This document shows positions 1 to 5,460 of a DNA stretch of 5,460 nucleotides, piece by piece. The first letter of the stretch is position 1. Every line of letters starts with the position of its first letter. The position numbers were made by a program, and so were the translations under genes. The DNA comes from an uncultured beta proteobacterium (lineage in GTDB: Bacteria > Pseudomonadota > Gammaproteobacteria > Burkholderiales > Burkholderiaceae_C): assembly GCA_903928325.1 (NCBI GenBank), contig CAIYQF010000185.1, positions 1-5,460 on the forward strand, read 5' to 3'. The notes beneath the pieces were generated by a model, which was not told the DNA's origin, searched no databases, and saw only the letters and a list, made by a program, of their open reading frames with translations.

Positions 1-528
1 ATTGGCCCATTCCTTGGCCAACTCGACGCCCGCCACAATGGCCACTGCACGGTTAAAGCTCTCGGTCAAATCCAGGGCATTGCCCGCCGCTAGCAGGACT
101 TTTTGAAGGCTCCGTGGCTGCGGTTTGGACTTGGTGGTGGTGTACGAATATGTCGCGTCCGCCACGGCCAAAACCGCCGCCCGCACGGCTTCTTGCGTCG
201 CCGGGACGGCAAAACACAGCACCAGTTTCTTCAAACCGGGCGATTTGCATGCGGCCACAGCACCAGATACCGCAGTGCGCACCTGGCGCGCCGTGCCCTC
301 GCCGACGCTGCAAAGCACCACGCGCACCGCAGCGGCCTGGAGGGGACGGTACAGGGACACCGTCTTGCCGACCGCCGCCTCCAAATCCCCAGCCTTGAGG
401 GCCGCGCCCACCAATTGCGACAAATCGTCCTTGCCAGCTTTGAATGCTTTTGGTACCAGCACCAGCAGGGCGTCACATTTTTCATCGGCCACAGCCACCA
501 GATCCATCGCTTGGAGTTCAAAGTTCAT
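1..528 (-). CDS. pepA: Leucyl aminopeptidase PepA, N-terminal part (cut by left window edge)
   Basis: Reading the minus strand from the ATG at 528-526 gives 176 codons without a stop, running off the window, so only the 5' third of a roughly 500-residue M17 zinc aminopeptidase is present. The family forms cytoplasmic hexamers that remove N-terminal residues from peptides. The visible part starts MNFELQAMDLVAVADEK and matches the non-catalytic M17 N-terminal domain (about residues 1-150). The last visible residues, VAIVAGVELAKEWAN, match the conserved segment just before the catalytic domain. Metal ligands and catalytic residues lie outside the window. The start is supported by a purine-rich AGGGTG four bases upstream; the next in-frame ATG (507) would delete the first strand. 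It is divergent from lptF, an arrangement also found in E. coli. In E. coli PepA also binds DNA (carAB control, Xer recombination); nothing here tests that role. Confidence 0.93.
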   Translation of the reverse strand, partial: MNFELQAMDLVAVADEKCDALLVLVPKAFKAGKDDLSQLVGAALKAGDLEAAVGKTVSLYRPLQAAAVRVVLCSVGEGTARQVRTAVSGAVAACKSPGLKKLVLCFAVPATQEAVRAAVLAVADATYSYTTTKSKPQPRSLQKVLLAAGNALDLTESFNRAVAIVAGVELAKEWAN

Positions 529-554
529 AATTCACCCTTTTCATGGGTCCCATG
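529..554. promoter_or_regulatory. Divergent pepA/lptF start region with 13-base palindrome
   Basis: Only 14 bases (529-542) separate the pepA start from the first possible lptF ATG (543), or 23 bases if lptF starts at 552. At 542-554 lies a perfect inverted repeat, CATGGG-T-CCCATG, covering both candidate lptF ATGs. A CATAAT (526-531, plus strand) resembles a -10 box but has no convincing -35 partner; if used it would give lptF a leader of only a few bases. Promoters for both genes must otherwise lie inside the opposite coding sequence. The role as operator, RNA hairpin or neither is not established. Confidence 0.35.
532..538 (-). promoter_or_regulatory. Ribosome binding site of pepA
   Basis: On the minus strand AGGGTGA ends three bases before the ATG at 528, and is preceded by a short A run. 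It is the clearest Shine-Dalgarno-like site at a gene start in this window and fixes the pepA start. It sits within the very short gap between the pepA and lptF start codons. Confidence 0.6.
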
Positions 555-1652
555 TTATTCCATTCCTCCATCCGCAAAGAGCTTGCTCGGACATTCGGCG
601 CCACCTTAGTCGTGCTGGTGACGGTGGTGATGACCATGACCCTGATTCGGACGCTGAGCGAGGCCACACGCGGCGTTTTCAACCCAGCTGACGTGATGAT
701 CATCATGGGTTACACCGTCCTGTCGGACTTGCCCACCATTTTGGCGCTCAGCCTGTTTATCGCCATCGTAGGCGTGCTCACGCGTATGTATCGGGACAGC
801 GAAATGGTCATTTGGTTGGGTAGCGGGCGCGGGCTGGCGTCGCTACTCAGGCCCCTGGCGCGCTTTTGCTGGCCTATTTTTGTGGTGGTCTTCGCTCTGG
901 CCTTTGTCGTCCTGCCCTGGGCGTTTGGGCGCATCGAGGACCTACGCGACCAGTATGAAAAGCGCGGTGACATCGCCCGTGTACAGGCCGGACAGTTTCA
1001 GGAATCCGCCAGCGGTAACCGGGTTTTTTTCATTGAAAAAGAGTCGGGCGACAAGCAGACCGGAACCCATGTGTTCATGGTGACCCGCGAGAACGGCAAA
1101 GAAACCATCACATCTGCGGCGCGCGGCACCGTTCAAGTCATTGGCGCTGACAAGTTTTTGGTGCTGGAAAACGGGCAACGATTGGAAAAATCGCTGAGCA
1201 AGGGGGAATCAACTGTCAGCACGTTTGCACGCTACGCGGCGCGCATTGGGGCGGACAACGCATCGTCGCGCTCCACCACCCCCACCAGCACGCTGACCGT
1301 GGTAGCCCTTTTGCAAAACCCAAGCCCGGTCAATGGGGCCGAACTGGCCTGGCGCGCTGGCTTGTTTTTCGCCTCGGTGAACCTGATGTTCATCGCCTTG
1401 GGCGTATCGGGCGTCAACCCCCGGGTGGGACGCACGGGCAATCTGGCCTTTGCGTTTTTAGCCTTTGTCGTGTATTTCAACCTTTTGGTGCTGGGTAAAA
1501 GCTGGATAGAAACAAAGCAAGTGACCATGGTCGGCTACCTGGTGGCCTTGCACGGCGGCGTGTTGGCGCTCAGCCTCATCTGGCTTGCCGTGCGGCACAA
1601 CCACTGGGCACTGCGCCTGCGTCCGGCGCGCGCAACCAAGGCGGCCGCATGA
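552..1652 (+). CDS. lptF: LPS export ABC transporter permease LptF
   Basis: LptF pairs with LptG and two LptB ATPases in the inner membrane to pull lipopolysaccharide from the outer leaflet and pass it to LptC/LptA. The 366-residue product has the family layout, numbered from the 552 start: three N-terminal membrane helices (about 14-34, 52-78, 100-124), a periplasmic beta-jellyroll region (about 128-265), and three C-terminal helices (about 269-287, 298-315, 325-347). Family signatures include AGQFQ with the following FFIEK strand (residues 146-162), AELAWR (263-268) and VNPRVGR (288-294). A second in-frame ATG at 543 would add MGP; 552 is preferred because MLFHSSIRKELARTF aligns with the usual family N-terminus. 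Neither start has a good ribosome binding site. Its stop overlaps the lptG start by four bases. Length is normal and the frame is intact. Confidence 0.95.
   Translation: MLFHSSIRKELARTFGATLVVLVTVVMTMTLIRTLSEATRGVFNPADVMIIMGYTVLSDLPTILALSLFIAIVGVLTRMYRDSEMVIWLGSGRGLASLLRPLARFCWPIFVVVFALAFVVLPWAFGRIEDLRDQYEKRGDIARVQAGQFQESASGNRVFFIEKESGDKQTGTHVFMVTRENGKETITSAARGTVQVIGADKFLVLENGQRLEKSLSKGESTVSTFARYAARIGADNASSRSTTPTSTLTVVALLQNPSPVNGAELAWRAGLFFASVNLMFIALGVSGVNPRVGRTGNLAFAFLAFVVYFNLLVLGKSWIETKQVTMVGYLVALHGGVLALSLIWLAVRHNHWALRLRPARATKAAA
1638..1644 (+). promoter_or_regulatory. Ribosome binding site of lptG
   Basis: AAGGCGG lies inside the last codons of lptF and ends four bases before the lptG ATG at 1649. 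With the ATGA stop/start overlap it supports this lptG start and translational coupling to lptF. Confidence 0.5.
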
Positions 1653-2755
1653 AAACACTGCGCAAACTGCTGTATCGGGAGGTGTTCATTGCGGTGGCGG
1701 CCGTGACGGCGGCGTTTGTCGGTCTGTTCTATTTTTTTGACTTTGTCGATGAGCTGCAATCCGTCGGGCGCAGCGGCGTTTTTGGCTATTCGGTGGCCAA
1801 GGCACTGGTGTACGTGGCGCTGATGGTGCCCAGCCATGTGTACGAGTTGCTGCCCATTGCCGTGCTCATTGGAACCATTTTTGTGATGGCCCGGCTGGCC
1901 CAAAGCTCGGAGTTCACCATTTTGCGCACCAGCGGCTTGGGGCCCTGGCAAGCGCTCAGGGCCTTGTTGTCGCTGGGGATGGTGTTTGTTGCCCTGACTT
2001 TTGCGTTGGGTGACTATGCCGCCCCGCTGGCTGACAAAACCGCCCAACTGCTCAAAGCACGGTTTCAGGGGCACCTGACCGTAGGCAAGACGGGTGCGTG
2101 GATCAAGGAGCGGCAACCCTACAGCAGCTTTTCGGTCAACGTGGGGGCTTTAGACAGCGACGCGGGCATGCGCGGCGTGCGGATTTTTGAACTCGACAAC
2201 CAAGGCCGCATCGTCTCCATCACCGAGGCGGCGTCCGGCACCTTTGGCCCTGGCGAGTCATGGCTGTTGAACGACGTCTCTCGCACCGAGTACACCGACC
2301 CCAGCGGACCCGATGCCCGGGCCCATAGCACGCACCAAGACAGCTTTACCTGGCTCAACAAGGTCAGCGCCGAAATGGTCTCCGCCGCCGTGCTGCGCCC
2401 GGACCGGATGGGGACTCTGGACCTGTTTCAGTACATGCGCCACTTGCGAGCCAACGGCCAGTCGGCCCAAAAGTACGAAATCCAATTCTGGAAAAAAGTG
2501 TTTTACCCCCTGAGCTGCCTGGTGATGGTGATGCTGGCACTGCCGTTTGCCTACCTGCATTTCCGCTCCGCAAGCATCACATCCATGGTGTTTGGCGGTG
2601 TGATGGCGGGCATCAGCTTTGTGTTGCTCAACAACGTCGTGGGCGATGTGGGCTATTTGCAAGGCTGGCAACCGTGGTTTACCGCCGCCCTGCCTGGCCT
2701 GATTTACTCGCTGGCATCGCTGTCGGCATTTGGATGGCTGGTCATTCGCCGATGA
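1649..2755 (+). CDS. lptG: LPS export ABC transporter permease LptG
   Basis: LptG is the second permease of the LptB2FG lipopolysaccharide extractor. The 368-residue product has three N-terminal helices (about 12-33, 47-82 with an internal polar break, 103-124), a periplasmic domain (about 128-280) and three C-terminal helices (about 284-304, 311-330, 344-364). Segments typical of the LptF/LptG permease family include the N-terminal FYFFDFVDEL (27-36), the SSEFTILRTSGL segment after helix 2 (86-97), and YEIQFWKKVFYPL (276-288) leading into helix 4, followed by LALPFAYLHFR. The start shares ATGA with the lptF stop and has an AAGGCGG upstream. The stop in turn shares ATGA with the following chelatase gene. 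Assignment as LptG rather than LptF rests on gene order and on this C-terminal segment; both are the same Pfam family. Confidence 0.95.
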   Translation: MKTLRKLLYREVFIAVAAVTAAFVGLFYFFDFVDELQSVGRSGVFGYSVAKALVYVALMVPSHVYELLPIAVLIGTIFVMARLAQSSEFTILRTSGLGPWQALRALLSLGMVFVALTFALGDYAAPLADKTAQLLKARFQGHLTVGKTGAWIKERQPYSSFSVNVGALDSDAGMRGVRIFELDNQGRIVSITEAASGTFGPGESWLLNDVSRTEYTDPSGPDARAHSTHQDSFTWLNKVSAEMVSAAVLRPDRMGTLDLFQYMRHLRANGQSAQKYEIQFWKKVFYPLSCLVMVMLALPFAYLHFRSASITSMVFGGVMAGISFVLLNNVVGDVGYLQGWQPWFTAALPGLIYSLASLSAFGWLVIRR

Positions 2756-3174
2756 CGCCCACCCTAGTTTCTGGCGAAGCGGCGGGCGCGGCGCCCCTGC
2801 GCGGCATTGTCCTGTTCGCCCACGGCTCGCGCGACCCGCTGTGGCACCGGCCTATGCAGGCGGTGGCGCAGCGTGTTTTGCAAAACTCCACGGGGCTGGC
2901 GGTGGAATGCGCTTATCTGGAACTCAGCACGCCCGACTTGCCTACCGCCTGCCAAGGCCTGCTCGCGCGTGGCGTGCAAACCATCACCATCATTCCTATG
3001 TTTCTCGGCGTGGGCAAACATGCGCGCGAAGACCTGCCCGTGCTGGTGGCCGCACTGCGCGCCAGCCACCCCGGCACCGACTTTGAATTGCAGCCGGCCG
3101 TGGGTGAAGACGCACGCCTGATTGCGCTGCTGGCCGACATGGCGGTGGACCGCCCCCAAGGCACCGGCCAATAG
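2752..3174 (+). CDS. cbiX: Small CbiX/SirB-type sirohydrochlorin chelatase
   Basis: This 140-residue protein matches the short single-domain CbiX class of chelatases, which insert cobalt or ferrous iron into sirohydrochlorin, giving cobalt-sirohydrochlorin (anaerobic B12 route) or siroheme. Family hallmarks are visible: LFAHGSRD (21-28) with metal-binding His24, the acidic CAYLELSTPDL (53-63) with Glu57, and IPMFLGVGKHAREDLP (81-96) with the second metal-site His90. The length suits the short class, about half of SirB or CbiK, so it probably dimerises to form a full active site. The start is the ATG overlapping the lptG stop (ATGA); an in-frame ATG at 2674 would extend it 26 residues back into lptG and is unlikely. 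There is no good Shine-Dalgarno, so translation probably depends on coupling to lptG. The next gene, a CysB-type sulfur regulator, favours the siroheme role over B12, but the metal cannot be read from sequence. Confidence 0.9.
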   Translation: MTPTLVSGEAAGAAPLRGIVLFAHGSRDPLWHRPMQAVAQRVLQNSTGLAVECAYLELSTPDLPTACQGLLARGVQTITIIPMFLGVGKHAREDLPVLVAALRASHPGTDFELQPAVGEDARLIALLADMAVDRPQGTGQ

Positions 3175-3240
3175 GCAAAGACCAGGCACTGAATTTTGCG
3201 AATGCAGCATAATGAATTACTTCTATAGCTGATGTTCAAT
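3175..3240 (+). promoter_or_regulatory. AT-rich gap upstream of cysB, probable promoter region
   Basis: This is the longest non-coding stretch in the window. Bases 3191-3240 have 16 G/C of 50, far below the flanking coding DNA. It holds two -10-like hexamers, CATAAT (3208-3213) and TATAGC (3224-3229), neither with a good -35 at normal spacing. A direct repeat TGAATT occurs at 3190-3195 and 3213-3218, start-to-start 23 bases. An interrupted palindrome GTTCA-ATA-TGAAC (3234-3246) covers the cysB ATG. LysR-type regulators often bind near their own start, so self-control is plausible but not shown. No terminator hairpin for the upstream operon is visible. Confidence 0.4.
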
Positions 3241-4194
3241 ATGAACCTCCACCAGTTTCGCTTTGTCCAAGAGGCAGTGCGCCGCAACCTCAACCTGACC
3301 GAGGCGGCCAAGGCCTTGCACACCTCGCAGCCGGGCGTGTCCAAAGCGATCATCGAGTTGGAGGACGAACTGGGCATCGAAATTTTTGCCCGCCACGGCA
3401 AACGCCTCAAACGGGTCACCGAGCCGGGCCAGCACGTGCTCAAAAGCATTGACCTGATCTTGCGCGAAGTGGGCAACCTCAAGCGCATTGGCGACCAATA
3501 CAGCCGCCAAGACAGCGGCACCCTGTCCATTGCCACCACCCACACCCAGGCGCGCTACGTGCTGCCAGAAAAAGTAGCCGCCCTGCGCGCCGCCTTTCCC
3601 AAGGTCAACATCAGCCTGCACCAGGGCGCACCCGACCAGGTAGCACGCATGCTGATAGACGAAGTGGCCGAAATCGGCATTGCCACCGAATCCCTGGCCG
3701 ACTACGCCGAGCTGGTGACATTGCCCTGCTACCAGTGGCAGCACATGCTGGTCATGCCCATAGACCACCCGCTGGCGCAACAGTCGCGCATCACGCTAGA
3801 AGAAGTGGCGCGCGAACCACTCATCACCTACCACCCCTCGTTTACCGGCCGTACCAAGATTGACGCCGCCTTTGCCGCGCACAAGTTGGAGCCCCGCATT
3901 GCGCTAGAAGCCATTGACTCCGACGTCATCACCACCTACGTTCGCTTAGGGCTGGGCTTGGGCATCGTCGCTGAGATGGCGGTGCGCGACATCATGGAGC
4001 AAGGCGGCGCCACCGGTCTGGTGGTGCGCCCGGCCGGCCACCTGTTTGGCCAGAATACGGCGCGCGTGGCCTTTAAGCGCAGCGCGTATTTGCGCAACTT
4101 TGTCTACACCTTTGCCGAGCTGCTGAGCAGCCGCCTGAGCCGTGAAACCGTGGCCCGCGCCATGGCCGGCAACCTCAGCGACGCCGAACTCTGA
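3241..4194 (+). CDS. cysB: CysB-family LysR-type transcriptional regulator of sulfur assimilation
   Basis: In enterobacteria CysB activates sulfate uptake and cysteine biosynthesis genes when the inducer N-acetylserine signals sulfur shortage. This 317-residue protein aligns almost without gaps to E. coli CysB (324 residues). The winged helix-turn-helix occupies about residues 1-60, with recognition helix TSQPGVSKAIIELEDELG (28-45). The effector domain begins near 93. Ligand residues reported for enterobacterial CysB occur at identical positions: Thr100, Thr102 and Gln103 in ATTHTQARY, Thr149 in IATES, Trp166 in CYQW and Thr202 in FTGR. The start MNLHQFRFVQ is the usual family N-terminus; an ATG at 3232 would add MFN, and an in-frame TAG at 3226 rules out anything longer. 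No Shine-Dalgarno is evident at either ATG. Burkholderiales may carry CysB-like paralogs for sulfonate use (SsuR/Cbl type), so the exact regulon is uncertain. It follows a siroheme-type chelatase gene. Confidence 0.92.
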   Translation: MNLHQFRFVQEAVRRNLNLTEAAKALHTSQPGVSKAIIELEDELGIEIFARHGKRLKRVTEPGQHVLKSIDLILREVGNLKRIGDQYSRQDSGTLSIATTHTQARYVLPEKVAALRAAFPKVNISLHQGAPDQVARMLIDEVAEIGIATESLADYAELVTLPCYQWQHMLVMPIDHPLAQQSRITLEEVAREPLITYHPSFTGRTKIDAAFAAHKLEPRIALEAIDSDVITTYVRLGLGLGIVAEMAVRDIMEQGGATGLVVRPAGHLFGQNTARVAFKRSAYLRNFVYTFAELLSSRLSRETVARAMAGNLSDAEL

Positions 4195-4214
4195 CACTTT
4201 TTCCACCGACGTCC

Positions 4215-5375
4215 ATGAACGCCCCCCGCACCCCCGCTTTGCAAAGCCGCCTGCCCGCCGTGGGCACCACCATCTTTACCGTCATGTCCGCACTGGCAGC
4301 CCAACACCAGGCGGTCAACCTGGGCCAGGGCTTTCCCGACTTTGCCTGCGACCCGGCCTTGGTGGACCACGTCACCCGCGCCATGCAGGCCGGGCACAAC
4401 CAGTACCCGCCCATGCCGGGCGTGGCCACGCTGCGCGAGGCGGTAGCCGCCAAGATGGAGCGCTTGTACGGACGCAGCTACCGCGCCTTGGACGAGATCA
4501 CCATCACCGCAGGCGCCACGCAGGCCATCTTTACCGCGCTGCTGGCGCTGGTGCACCCAGGCGACGAAGTGATCGTGCTAGAGCCCTGCTACGACAGCTA
4601 CCAGCCCAACATCGTGCTGGCAGGCGGCGTGGTGGTGCGTGTGCCCTTGACGCCGGGCACGTTTCGCCCCGACTTTGCCAAAATAGCGGCGGCGCTCACG
4701 GCCAAAACCCGAGCCATCATCATCAACACCCCGCACAACCCGAGTGGCACGGTGTGGAGCCAAGCGGACATGCTGGCGCTGCAAGAATTGCTAGAACCGA
4801 CGAACGTCTTCGTCATCAGCGATGAGGTGTACGAGCACATGGTGTTCGACGGCGCGCAGCACCAAAGCGTGGCGCGTTTTCCCGGTTTGGCGGCGCGCGC
4901 GCTGATCGTTTCGAGCTTTGGCAAGACCTACCACGTGACAGGCTGGAAAGTCGGCTTTGTGGCCGCACCCGCTGCTTTGAGCGCCGAGTTCCGCAAAGTG
5001 CACCAGTTCAATGTGTTTACCGTCAACACGCCGGTCCAACACGGCTTGGCCGCCTACATGGCCGATAGCGCGCCGTATGAGGGCCTGCCTGCCTTTTATC
5101 AGCGCAAGCGCGACCTGTTTCGCGATGGCTTGGCCCAAACCGCCTTCAAGTTGCTGCCCTGCGAAGGCACATTCTTCCAGTGTGTGGACATCTCAGCGGT
5201 CAGCGACCTGGGCGAGGCCGCGTTTTGCCAATGGCTCACCCGCGAGGTGGGCGTCACCGCCATCCCCCTGTCCGCGTTTTATGCCAACGGCTTTGACCAG
5301 CGTGTGGTGCGCTTTTGCTTTGCCAAGGAAGAAGCCACCCTGCACGCCGCCTTGGCGCGTCTGCAAACTCTCTAA
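4215..5375 (+). CDS. ybdL: Methionine aminotransferase, YbdL type (PLP-dependent, fold type I)
   Basis: This 386-residue protein is a class I/II aminotransferase closely resembling E. coli YbdL along its whole length. YbdL transfers the amino group of methionine, and also of phenylalanine and histidine, to a 2-oxo acid in the cytoplasm. Visible landmarks: LGQGFPDF near the N-terminus (36-43), AGATQAI at the cofactor phosphate (99-105), the NTPHNPSG motif (171-178) with Asn175, ISDEVYE (201-207) with Asp203 and Tyr206 contacting the pyridine ring, SSFGKTYHVTGWK (233-245) with Schiff-base Lys237, and VRFCFAK (365-371) with substrate-carboxylate Arg366. The start gives the family's LPAVGTTIFTVMSAL segment at the normal distance from the N-terminus. 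It follows cysB by 20 bases, so it is probably co-transcribed, but has no obvious ribosome binding site. Related kynurenine/glutamine transaminases share the fold, so substrate range is inferred. Confidence 0.92.
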   Translation: MNAPRTPALQSRLPAVGTTIFTVMSALAAQHQAVNLGQGFPDFACDPALVDHVTRAMQAGHNQYPPMPGVATLREAVAAKMERLYGRSYRALDEITITAGATQAIFTALLALVHPGDEVIVLEPCYDSYQPNIVLAGGVVVRVPLTPGTFRPDFAKIAAALTAKTRAIIINTPHNPSGTVWSQADMLALQELLEPTNVFVISDEVYEHMVFDGAQHQSVARFPGLAARALIVSSFGKTYHVTGWKVGFVAAPAALSAEFRKVHQFNVFTVNTPVQHGLAAYMADSAPYEGLPAFYQRKRDLFRDGLAQTAFKLLPCEGTFFQCVDISAVSDLGEAAFCQWLTREVGVTAIPLSAFYANGFDQRVVRFCFAKEEATLHAALARLQTL

Positions 5376-5405
5376 ATTCTTTTTTTCTCGCAAGACACCC
5401 CCGCC

Positions 5406-5460
5406 ATGTCCTACCTCGACGACCCCCGCGTATTTTTTGCCGCTGAGCGCACCATGCTGG
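5406..5460 (+). CDS. DUF202/YidH-like membrane protein, first 18 codons (cut by right window edge)
   Basis: The window ends 18 codons into this gene. The visible peptide, MSYLDDPRVFFAAERTML, carries the DPRVFFAAERTxL pattern that in DUF202 proteins immediately precedes the first membrane helix (normally AWxRT follows). Members are small inner-membrane proteins of about 100-130 residues with no established function. It starts 30 bases after the aminotransferase stop with no clear ribosome binding site. The identification rests on a short motif and needs the downstream sequence. Confidence 0.65.
   Translation, partial: MSYLDDPRVFFAAERTML

Noticed and set aside
103..691. Plus-strand open frames of 90-190 codons across pepA and early lptF
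   Set aside because: They lie antisense to the continuous pepA frame or out of frame with lptF, have basic, low-complexity compositions typical of GC-rich shadows, and match no family I know.
1024..1030. Runs of seven T inside lptF (1024-1030) and lptG (about 1731-1737) as phase-variation or slippage sites
   Set aside because: The tracts are short, both frames are intact, and Phe-rich segments explain them (VFFI in lptF, FYFFDF in lptG). LPS export is essential, so switching it off is implausible.
2674..2751. Longer chelatase reading frame starting at ATG 2674
   Set aside because: It would add 26 residues lying wholly inside the end of lptG with no resemblance to chelatase N-termini; the ATGA junction at 2752 gives the normal family length.
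3219..3232. CTATAGCTG-like string as a remnant of a dispersed Comamonadaceae intergenic repeat
   Set aside because: Only a few bases match my memory of such elements and no second copy exists in the window, so it cannot be supported.
2913..3780. Long minus-strand open frames opposite the chelatase and cysB
   Set aside because: They are antisense to well-identified genes, cross the gene boundary and the AT-rich gap, and resemble no known protein; high GC at third positions produces such frames.
5376..5405. T-rich run after ybdL as a terminator
   Set aside because: The run of seven Ts at 5382-5388 has no GC-rich stem before it, so an intrinsic terminator is not supported and read-through into the DUF202 gene is likely.
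1..5460. Mobile elements, CRISPR arrays, tRNA/rRNA genes, toxin-antitoxin or defence systems
   Set aside because: Both strands were examined for repeats, terminal inverted repeats, transposase motifs and RNA-gene patterns. Nothing was found, and the window is fully explained by housekeeping genes.

Overview
The window looks like ordinary chromosomal DNA from a GC-rich betaproteobacterium, most likely order Burkholderiales and probably family Comamonadaceae. This is judged from remembered protein style and gene content, not from a search. It is almost wholly coding. It carries six recognisable genes and the first codons of a seventh. No RNA genes, insertion sequences, CRISPR arrays or prophage genes were seen, and no stretch over 300 bases lacks a gene.

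Layout: on the minus strand, 1-528 is the first 176 codons of leucyl aminopeptidase pepA, running off the left edge. It is divergent from a plus-strand series: lptF (552-1652), lptG (1649-2755), a small CbiX/SirB-type sirohydrochlorin chelatase (2752-3174), a CysB-family LysR regulator (3241-4194), a YbdL-type methionine aminotransferase (4215-5375), and the start of a DUF202/YidH-like membrane protein (5406 to the right edge). lptF, lptG and the chelatase gene are joined by two ATGA stop/start overlaps and so are probably co-transcribed and translationally coupled. A 66-base AT-rich gap before cysB is the only obvious internal promoter region. The aminotransferase and DUF202 genes follow with gaps of 20 and 30 bases.

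Functions: LptF and LptG are the two permease subunits of the LptB2FG ABC transporter, which extracts lipopolysaccharide from the inner membrane. The next three genes suggest a sulfur theme. The chelatase can make siroheme, the cofactor of assimilatory sulfite reductase. CysB is the sulfur-assimilation regulator and keeps the residues that bind the sulfate ligand in enterobacterial CysB. YbdL transaminates methionine. That grouping is an inference from adjacency.

No undescribed system was found. The points most worth a second look are the very tight pepA/lptF divergence, with a 13-base palindrome covering both candidate lptF start codons, a second interrupted palindrome over the cysB start, and the coupling of a siroheme chelatase to the lipopolysaccharide transport operon.
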